Of a DNA stretch of 25,184 nucleotides, positions 17,669 to 25,184 are shown in pieces. The stretch comes from Bigelowiella natans CCMP2755. Its lineage: Eukaryota; Cercozoa; Chlorarachniophyceae. Location: the NCBI GenBank assembly GCA_000320545.1, contig ADNK01000669.1, forward strand, positions 1-25,184, read 5' to 3'. The translations under genes and the position numbers were made by a program. How positions within the stretch are numbered: the stretch's first letter is position 1; every line of letters starts with the position of its first letter. A model generated the notes under the pieces. It did not search any database. It was not told the origin of the DNA and saw only the letters and a program-made list of their open reading frames with translations.

Positions 17669-19274
17669 TTAGAAGAAATCTGTCAACCGACTAATGTGTA
17701 TGGGAGTGTCACATACGTACGCGCGTTTTGTTTCTGTCAACAGTGTTTTAACCTCCTCGTCTCTGAAAAGACAAGCATTGACATCGAGTGCGAGCAGGAT
17801 GCGAATGGGGAACATGAAGTAGACCGGCAGCTAAGAATGGCGTATCTGCTATCGACCCACGCGGTTACTTATCAAGGGTACCTATGGAAAACGCAATTAT
17901 GGATCATGTTCAGGCATGATCTCAAATTTTGTATCGGACAGAACACGGACTCGAGATAACGATCACCAACGACGACAACCCCCCCCCCCCCCCCCCCTTC
18001 CATAAATGCTGTACTATGCGTCATTTCTGTTTCAACGCACCTTTTAACTTTCCGGTAAGAAATGAGTGTTGTAGGCACCAGACAAAAGCAGTTGAGGAGG
18101 GCGAATACGGCAGACGCGGTGGCCTGTGACCAAAGTTGGTGAGCTTTCTTAGCGTTTTTCAGAGACGGGGGTAGGGTCGTGTCGAGTGAAGAAAGTGAAG
18201 ACAGATATCCGCAACTTACATTCTCCTTGCTGTTCAGCCAGTAGTCGCAGTAACCGTCCGGTCTAATTTGTAAGTGCGAATGGGATGGCAAATCTTCAAC
18301 CAAAAATCTTAAAGCAGCTTTCCATGTGAAATGATGATCAAGGGTGGCGGGAGGATCATCATTCTTCGACTCTATTCTCCACACCCTCTCCGTTCACCCC
18401 TATTCCTCTCCCTGATTCCTAGTTGTCCTCTTATGCGAGGAGGGGGGGATTAGCCTCACCTGGCGTTCCAGTAGCAAATGCTGAGCAAGGAGATGCCTCC
18501 ACAGAAGCTCAGAATCAAAAACATAAAGTTGCAGGCGTATTCCTGCGGAGCAGAGAGAGGGATTGTCACTGACTATAACCTTTCTTTAAACGCAATTACC
18601 ATCACCACCCCGCCAATACCCCTCCGCGCCCCCGCCCCCCCGTTCCGCCTTTATCCCAATGCGTGTTACCGTCAAGGGCCACAAGCTCATGTATGTTCTG
18701 CGAATATCCATCATGTCGAAGGCCTAGGCCGGTGCAGGTATTTGGTAAGTTCGTGGAAAGGGAAGAGAGAAGGGAGAAGTGGGGGTGGGGGTGGGGGTGG
18801 GGAGTATTTAGAGATCAGATTATTCCACCTGTGCTCCTACTTGAAAGATGAAAGCCCACAGGCTAATCATTAATAAATTCTTGGCCTCCGAAACTTGTTG
18901 GAAGCGCTCGAAGTAGATGATGAGAGTCGAGGACAGTGCGCAGAACTAATAGAAGCCAAGGCCAGTAGCCGGGCGCGCGCGCACACACACAAACACACAC
19001 ACACACACGCGCGCGCGCGCGGGTTCGCCACAGGTGCACGGTCAATTTACAATCAGCTACTTTCCTCACAAGGATTAGTAAGGGATAGTGAATGTGCGAC
19101 GAGATGATGGTGGTAATGCGAAAGGTACAAGTAACTCACGATGCTCAGCAGGCGTAAGATGGAGCGATTGCTCGTCCAAGTGAAAGGATCGTAGATGACA
19201 TCATCTTCAAGGTTGCCGATGGAAGGCTCCATTTTTATGTCCAAGCCAGACTGCAATCCGGTGTATTCAGACAT
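17669..19274 (-). CDS. Four-pass membrane protein, MARVEL-like topology
   Basis: Seven exons in transcription order: 19274-19140, 18945-18841, 18723-18670, 18542-18460, 18262-18220, 18123-18041 and 17762-17669, giving 199 codons including the stop. The start is MSEYTGLQSGLDIKMEPS. Four hydrophobic segments follow: SILRLLSIFCALSSTLIIYF (about 38-57), NLLMISLWAFIFQAF (about 68-82), NFMFLILSFCGGISLLSICY (about 103-122) and ATASAVFALLNCFCLVPTTL (about 141-160). A short loop, ARPDGYCDYWLNSKEN, joins segments 3 and 4, and a charged cytosolic tail begins YRKVKRDEEVKTL. Both ends are predicted cytosolic. The spacing resembles MARVEL or synaptogyrin-type tetraspan proteins of vesicle membranes, but I see no diagnostic motif, so the family call is tentative. 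The 19-base C homopolymer at 17979-17997 lies in the last intron. Confidence 0.78.
18977..19023. repeat. Compound GC/CA dinucleotide tract
   Basis: An alternating purine-pyrimidine tract: GC alternation, then CA, then GC again. It lies in the first intron of the four-pass membrane gene. Such tracts can adopt left-handed DNA, although nothing here shows that this one does. Confidence 0.85.
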
Positions 19275-19694
19275 GACTATTTCTTGAGAAAAAAGTGAGC
19301 TCGATTTTCGAGAAAGGAGGGCCTCTCGACACTTGCACGGGAGGGGGGCTGTTGGGTTGGGTCTTTGCGAGCTTGCGCTATCCGGCGCGGATGTGGCAGA
19401 TATTTACTAAAGTTATTTTTTGGTGGAAAGCCTTAGATGTTTTCCGCATGGATTTCTTTCCATAATGATGAAACTTTAGAACAAAGAAAATGGTATAAAC
19501 ATTGGCTCTTACATCGTCACCACCACTGTGGAGACAACAATAACAACAATACGACGATGCGCCCCCCCTCGCTTTGCAAAGGTCGGGTCGGCGCCAGCCT
19601 CGGACTTCGGCATTAGCTGTCTCAAATGCTTGAGATCAGGCCCCATGTCGCTCTGCGATGAATTGGAGCTTTGCGCGCCATAGAATTGAACGAA
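19275..19694. promoter_or_regulatory. Head-to-head intergenic region
   Basis: This 420-bp region lies between the starts of the four-pass membrane gene (-) and the TauE/SafE gene (+). It has no palindrome enrichment and no recognised element. The TauE start is uncertain, so the true boundary could differ. Confidence 0.45.
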
Positions 19695-20558
19695 ATGCTG
19701 GAAGAGACAGCAAGCATGCCTTCATGGCTCATGATTTATGCACGTCTCTCGCTAGTCGGTAGTTTGCACCTCCTCGTCAAGATCTTATGCTCAATATTTT
19801 CCTCAGTCCTGGTTCGCTCACGCCGGCTGGCGAAGCTAAGGCGGCGCTACTCGCCATCATCCGCCGCACGGCAGCTGATCAGGCGTCGACGTCTCTCTCG
19901 ACCTTACAGCTCGGAGCCCTCCTCCCCAAAGCAACCGCAGCATTCCCACCGCGACAGCAATTTCGGCACTGACAACAAAGGGCCTACGGTACGTGTGCGC
20001 ACTCTATGCCAAAAATGAAAAGCTCGATACAAAATTTCCGGCTCTTCTTGCCGCGCCTCCTTCCATCTCGTCACGTGATGCTCTCTCACCTTCCGCCTGA
20101 TAATGCAGGCGTTCGTCATTGGAAGCGTGGCGGGCATGGCAGGGTCTCTCGTCGGAATGGGTAAAGCCCACCCAAAGCACAAAGCACCGATTGCCAGTCG
20201 GATTCGGTTGAACAGAACACACAGTAGATAGCTGACCCCCGAAACGAAGTTGTTTTCTTGTCACATACTGTTACGAGATCCGGCAAAAGCTGAATGCTGG
20301 CGACTGGTGTCTGATGTACAAATAAAGGTGGAGCGTTCATATCTCTGCCTCTGATGACTGGAGTGCTACGGATGACCCAGCATCAGGCCCATGCGACCTC
20401 GTTAGCTGCCGTAGCTGCATGTGGAACTGGGGGGGCTCTCGGGTGATGACGACACGACGAAAGAGATAGTTACGCCTATAATAAGGAGTGCAGAGACTGA
20501 ATTTCGCAGCAATGGGCATGTGCGTGTGTGCGTGTCAGAGAGACAGAAAGAGAGAGAG

Positions 20559-20598
<40 letters not shown>

Positions 20599-20874
20599 AG
20601 CGCAGTATCGCGATGGTGCCACTGTAGCCGTGTGCTGAATCGAACAGAATCAGGAGTTTCGTTTCAACAATCATCATCATCATCATCATTACCATCATCA
20701 TCATCGCTATCATACTACCATAACATCGAAATCGCTGTCGCTGCCGTCTTGCTTTAGATTCATCTCCTCTGGTAACGTGGACTGGGCAGCTGCAGCAGCC
20801 ATTGCGACTTCCGGCATGATCTCGGCAAGGTGCAGTAATGACATATCGCGGGATCGTATCTGCCCAGGGGAATT

Positions 20875-20949
<75 letters not shown>

Positions 20950-21846
20950 ATTCGACAGTGTACACAACACGTTTTCTTTTCATCCTCCTTCTCTTCCCCC
21001 CTCCTCCTCCTCCTCTTCCTCTCTAGAATCGGAGCACGATTCGCTGGCTCTTTGGACGGTGAGACGGCGACGACACCGACGACGATGATTAACATAATTA
21101 CTGCTATTACTGTTATGATTGTGATGATTCTAAGCTGGCCGCGCACTAGCATTGCCGACACAACAGGATAAGCTGATAGTCCTTTTACGATGCAAAAATT
21201 TCGCGATCATACCATTTCTCATAGGGGCGGTGCTGAAGAAGCTCTTTGGCCTGTTTAACATGCTGATCGCGCCCAGCGTCCTGCTAAAGAGCCAGCTCGT
21301 CACAAAGGCAGACAAATTATAATCCTGATGACGATGATGATGATGATGCTGATGACGATGACGATGACGATGACGATGAAGAAGAGGATAGCAACAAATG
21401 ATGACACCATTAGCATGCATTGATGGCCGGGTTTGGGGTAAAAGATTCTCGCATTTTTTCCCGGGGCGTTCCTTGCTCACCTCGCGTGCTTTTGTCGCTG
21501 GTTACTGCGGGAATCCCAGGCCCTAGGATGGGAAGAAAAGCCCTCCCAACAGGAGGAAGATAGGGAGAAGAATGGGCGGAGGAATCGCCAAGGGAAAGAT
21601 GCAAGGGTCGGCGCCAGCAGCGACAATAAGAATGGGTTCCCACCGGCTATGCATCTTATGGCCATGGCAGGTACTGACCCCTACCGCACAGTGTCGGATG
21701 CTGTTTGTTACGTCGCCGTCTTGCCCCCCCCTCCGAGTCGTTAATTGTACTGATGATGGTGCAGATATTTGATGGAGAGGTCCTGTGTGATGTCGGCTGC
21801 AGGTATTGGCGCGACGACAGGTGGGATTTCTGGGCTGTTCGGGTCA

Positions 21847-21898
<52 letters not shown>

Positions 21899-23279
21899 AT
21901 AGATGTCACTACTTCTGTGGCTTATGTTTGTGAGAGGTTTGATCCTTTCGCTGACGAAAGGGAGAGGGGGGGGGAGAGGGGGGAGAGGGAGGCTGAGGAG
22001 GCAGTAAATTCAGCCCTTTCACGGTCGGAACATAGCTCTCCTTATCTCTTGTTGGCACGTTGCTTATGAATCTATCATGTTTCTCTGGAAGCTACAACGC
22101 GACACTGCATGTAGAGGCCTTCCCCCCCCCCCCCTCACTCCCTCTCTCCTGTTCTTCAGAGTCGGTGGCGGGTCCATCACAGTCCCTGCAGTCGCTCTAG
22201 TATCCGACTTCTCTCACTACAAGGTGAACCATGACGCGGCACATGGCGGCGATAGTGAGGGTCGTTGATAAAACGGCCGGCGCGGAGCTCGCCAATTGTA
22301 CTTGTTATTGTTGTTGTTGTTGCTATTGCTCTGTTGGTACTGCTGTTTTCGTCACATCGTCATGGGGGCATGGGGATGATTCCAGGTCCTAGGGACCTCA
22401 CTTGCAGCTATGATTCTGCCCGCGATGTCGGGCGTGGCCACACACCACCAGTACGTCTAACAAGGCAACAGCAAGCACAACAATAACAACAACGACGACG
22501 ACGGCGGCGGCGATGATGATGATGATGATGATGATGATGACGACGACGATGATGCAGCATGACGAAATCCTTGCGAGCGATGTGCTCTCTTCTATGTGTG
22601 GAGATTTTGGGAATGGAGGGGCCCGGTTTGGGAGGCAAGTAGCTGAGGGGAGGGAGGGTAAGCTTGCTTGTCCTCTTCAATATTTAGTTTCTTCCTTTGT
22701 TCTCTTGTACTTCCTCGTAATTATTGAGGGCTGGGAGGGTAGTATGGCCCGTCGCTCTGCCTCTAGCAGCAGGAAGCGCAATTGGGTATGTTCTCATGTT
22801 CTCAATCATATTATGAAACGACCTCGATGACGACAGCACCCGTCCTCCCCCCCACCCGGAAAAAACACAACATTCTATCATCCTTTGATGCTCCTCTCCC
22901 AACATGATGGCTAGGAAACAGGAAACCCTCTTGTGAAGTGTATTAATTAGCATCTGTTTCTCGATAGCATCATGCATCGCACGCTTACACGCTTACAATG
23001 CACTAAATCAGGTGCTATCTGGGTGGGCGCCACGTAGCTTTAAGAGTAGACGAAGACGTCCTTAGGATCATTTTCTTCGGTAAGAACCGTGCCCCTCCTC
23101 GCAGCATCATCAGCAGCAGCAGCAGCGCAGCAGCTGACCACCCATGAAATGCTCGCACATCTCTCAACTAATGGGCTCTGTTTTTGCTTCGTGCTATGCG
23201 TCCGAAACAACCAGGTTTGATGGTTGGGATTGGAGGGCGAACGTTCGCTGCTGCACGCCACGCCGTCATTTTCAAGTAA
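19695..23279 (+). CDS. TauE/SafE-family membrane transporter
   Basis: Exons with matching phases: 19695-19988, 20109-20160, 20328-20442, 20758-20829, 21027-21058, 21225-21298, 21520-21670, 21803-21842, 22160-22223, 22386-22450, 23012-23079 and 23215-23279. The first half-repeat reads GSVAGMAGSLVGMGGGAFIS, then a Thr-Ser-Leu-Ala-Ala block, SSGNVDWAAAAAIA and ISARIGARFAG. A hydrophilic central loop (ALGWEEKPSQQEEDREKNGR and onward) leads to the second half, TTGGISGLFGVGGGSITVPA, GTSLAAMILPAMSGVATHH, CYLGGRHVALRVDEDVLRI and a short hydrophobic tail. These duplicated GxGGG and TSLAA motifs define the family, which moves sulfite, sulfoacetate or related organic anions. The N-terminus is Arg/Ser-rich (RPYSSEPSSPK), perhaps an organelle leader; ATG 19716 is another possible start. 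A short segment of half 2 is missing between 22451 and 23011. A phase-compatible candidate exon is 22558-22638. Confidence 0.88.
20537..20596. repeat. (GA)n microsatellite
   Basis: About 60 bp of GA repeat in the TauE intron upstream of exon 20758-20829. Its complement, a (CT)n run, lies in the next intron. An ATC trinucleotide run (about 20671-20706) follows in the same intron. Confidence 0.9.
20875..20948. repeat. Compound (CT)n(GT)n microsatellite
   Basis: A CT run (20875-20917) passes directly into a GT run (20918-20948) in the TauE intron after exon 20758-20829. The same compound order recurs at the right edge of the window. Confidence 0.9.
21847..21889. repeat. (TA)n microsatellite
   Basis: This AT run begins four bases after the GT donor at 21843 in the TauE gene, so it sits in the immediate donor-proximal intron. 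Confidence 0.9.
22451..23011 (+). other. TauE intron region with at least one unresolved exon
   Basis: This 561-bp interval lies between the exon ending THH and the exon starting CYLGGRH. TauE proteins normally have about 20 further residues here (a loop and part of a helix). It contains AAC/GAC/GAT trinucleotide repeats (about 22478-22555), an AG-bounded frame at 22558-22638 that fits phase 2 to phase 2, and ordinary sequence. Direct splicing of the flanking exons is also in phase. Confidence 0.5.
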
Positions 23280-23820
23280 CGAGTCGTAGTTTATGATGCG
23301 AAGTTTCAACTTTACATGAATGTAGTAAATGCATTATATGCTACGGCATAGCGTGAAGGCACAGCTGCACGTGCACACAAACACACACATGCACATGCAC
23401 GAGCTTTCGCATGTGCAGCACATCGCATCAAACATGCATGCGCAGCGCAGTAGAGACTTTGGCAATTGCAAGTGTTCATCAAAGCTGCACAGCTAGTGCA
23501 TTGTCGCAACAGCACAGATGAGCTGCAATGGTGCAAAATGAGACCTGAAAGACGTCATCATGCGGACAACACAAATTAGTGCATGATGAACAACTAGGTA
23601 CATCGGTGTGTATCGCATCGTGATTCCAACAAAATGTGACTTGTGGGGGGCTGCATCAAATAAAAATGCAAAGCACTGCATGGCGATGACAATTATTCAA
23701 CATTGTGCAGCTAATTCCCACTCTTGAGGTAACATTTTTGATGTACATGCACACTGACGGCATTGAACGCTACATGCACTGAGTTCTTGCCGGTTGTTCA
23801 TCATATTCCCTGCTTCAAGG
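23280..23820. other. Convergent spacer 4, palindrome-rich
   Basis: This 541-bp spacer lies between two facing stop codons. It is dense in GCACGTGCAC (about 23367), ACATGCACATGCACG (about 23388), CATGCATGCGC (about 23433), AGCTAGTGCA (about 23490), GTACATGCAC (about 23743) and ACATGCACTG (about 23772). There is no supported coding sequence. It matches the other three tail-to-tail spacers in word use. Confidence 0.68.
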
Positions 23821-25126
23821 TTACAAAAATTGCTGCATGCCGGTCTGTGCGGCAATTTTCGCTTGCTGAAGTTGAATCTTGAGCTTTGAGACCTGCTTAG
23901 CCGATGATTTGGTGACGTCTTGGAGCTGCTGTTGGCATGCTTTGTACCGTTGCTGCCATGAAGAAGCAGGGATAGTATCGATTGGGGGGAGGGGAAATGA
24001 AAAAACACTCAAATTTTCGAAGTTACACGTTTTGATCTCACAAGCAGTGGTGGATCTCCAAAAACATCGAAGGCAAACTCCCCGAGAAACAGAGTCCTCC
24101 AGACAGGGAAAGTGAATCTCTGCTTATTCTCTTTGCACACGATGATTCGCAGAAGCGCATAACTTCTCTATGTCGGCGGATTTTGGTGTGGTGTACACTG
24201 CGTTGTCAGACCTCAAGCTGAGCGTATTTGAACCTCCAGATGTTCATTTCCGGGTCCATCGACGCTGGGCCGCCGGCACCCTGTTGCCCCTTTGCCTCGC
24301 CACCTGCATCGTGGGGATAGGAAGACTCAGAATTCGAGTCCATTGCAATTTTGTAGCGGTCCTAGTTTGAAATGCGAACCCCCACTTTTCTACCTAGCAA
24401 AAGCTTAAATATTATTTTTAAAACCCATCACCTCTTCCGAGGGGCATTTGCACATCAGCGTTTGCCACGCGATTCCGGAGTGATTGGACCTCCTAGAGGG
24501 GGGGGGGACACATGGCATGCTATCAAAGGTCATCTTACAGGATGGGGGGGGGGGGCGGTGAAGGGGGGCTAGGATTAGGGCGTGAGTGAGGTGATCTCCG
24601 GCGCTCATAGTTTGCACAAATTGCAGCAGCGACCTCCTGCAGAGCTTTGTTTCTGGCTTCCATATTCCCCACGAACCCCTGCTTCTCCAATATCTTGTCT
24701 TTCAGCAGCGCCTTTCAGTGTGGTTCCCAGGGGAGGTTCATGGTCAGTGATGGCGAGGGCATAGAGGGCCATTCGATACGCATACGTGAGATCACGCTCA
24801 TCCACGTGCGAACAGCATCACTCACATACAACTGCGCGCGCGCGCGCGCACACACACACACACACACACTTCGTCTTCCCCCCCACTCCCCACCCCTCTC
24901 TCTCTGTTCCCCGGAAATTGTGCACCTCTGCATCCTGGAGTTTCTTCCTGAGCTCCTTGTCGATTTTCTCTTGTTTTGCCAGCTGTTTCGTCAGTTTCTG
25001 CAACATGGATCCCATAGGCGGGTCAATGCACACGTGCATGCAAAGCAGCCTTTTTTGCATGGAAATCATCCTCTGTTCAAATTTTCGGGTCGTCTTCTCG
25101 ATGTATGCTTCGATTAAGAGGCGTAG

Positions 25127-25130
<4 letters not shown>
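23821..25130 (-). CDS. Coiled-coil protein, 5' end beyond the window
   Basis: Four exons are visible in transcription order: about 25130-24926, 24711-24618, 24303-24212 and 23952-23821, with phases 0, 1 and 0. The protein is Lys/Gln/Glu-rich with heptad-like spacing: KLTKQLAKQEKIDKELRKKL, ALLKDKILEKQGFVGNMEAR, EVAAAI, a Gly-rich hinge, then FKYAQLEQRYKACQQQLQDV and KQVSKLKIQLQQAKIAAQ, ending TGMQQFL. This is the C-terminal part of a long coiled coil, of the kind found in cytoskeletal, basal-body or Golgi tethers. No specific family is recognisable. In the first visible exon the heptads are broken by a 12-residue Cys/Pro-containing stretch that could be a 36-nt intron (GTGTGC...TTGCAG). The gene is convergent with the TauE gene. 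Confidence 0.75.
24836..24870. repeat. GC/CA dinucleotide tract
   Basis: A GC alternation followed by CA repeats in the intron between exons 24926 and 24711 of the coiled-coil gene. Confidence 0.85.
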
Positions 25131-25177
<47 letters not shown>

Positions 25178-25184
25178 TGTGTGC
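25131..25184. repeat. Compound (CT)n(GT)n microsatellite at the right edge
   Basis: A CT run passes into a GT run, as at 20875-20948. On the coiled-coil gene's strand this reads (AC)n(AG)n and abuts the first visible exon, so it is probably the end of an intron. Confidence 0.85.

Noticed and set aside
17696-17959. Plus-strand open frame of 87 codons
   Set aside because: It is the antisense of the last exon and last intron of the four-pass membrane gene, whose splice phase and stop fit better.
18182-18384. Longer version of the fifth exon of the four-pass membrane gene
   Set aside because: The upstream part lacks a pyrimidine-rich acceptor. The acceptor at 18263 is better and gives a compact loop between membrane segments 3 and 4.

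Overview
The window is nuclear DNA of an intron-rich eukaryote. I see nine protein genes. Seven are split by short canonical GT...AG introns and contain exons as small as 24-35 bp. Microsatellites are abundant, and there are many long G or C homopolymers, mostly inside introns. Several proteins start with a signal peptide, or with a signal peptide followed by a Ser/Arg- or Ala/Lys-rich stretch, as in algae with secondary plastids. Together with a eukaryotic nickel superoxide dismutase, this suggests a marine microalga or related protist. I cannot name the species from sequence alone.

Layout, left to right: a Tudor-domain protein (+, about 573-2236); a 2.5 kb spacer; a gene with several ubiquitin-like modules (-, 4977-6055) followed by an out-of-frame duplicated module (4742-4988); a ubiquitin-like/nickel superoxide dismutase fusion (-, 6174-6836); a FOXRED2/ERFAD-like ER flavoprotein (+, 7091-9994, six exons); a 12-exon Lys/Ala/Pro-rich protein with hydrophobic segments (-, 10878-14879); a secretory or plastid-targeted helical protein (+, 15536-17144, seven exons); a four-pass membrane protein (-, 17669-19274, seven exons); a TauE/SafE-family transporter (+, 19695-23279, at least 12 exons); and a coiled-coil protein that runs off the right edge (-, 23821-25130+). 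Exons were joined by hand from splice-site phase and family similarity; no transcript supports them here.

The most striking gene is the superoxide dismutase. A ubiquitin-like domain ending in Gly-Gly abuts the His-Cys-x-x-Pro-Cys-Gly nickel hook directly, so a ubiquitin-type cleavage would create the N-terminal His that nickel needs. The protein also ends in KANL, the peroxisomal signal of human catalase. Its same-strand neighbour is also built of ubiquitin-like modules.

Two architectural patterns cover the whole window. Transcription units alternate strand strictly (the two ubiquitin-like genes form one unit), and all four tail-to-tail spacers are rich in palindromic words (GCATGC, TGCATG, GCTAGC and the 12-mer CATGCTAGCATG), whereas the three head-to-head spacers are not. 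I found no RNA genes, CRISPR arrays, transposase genes or insertion sequences.
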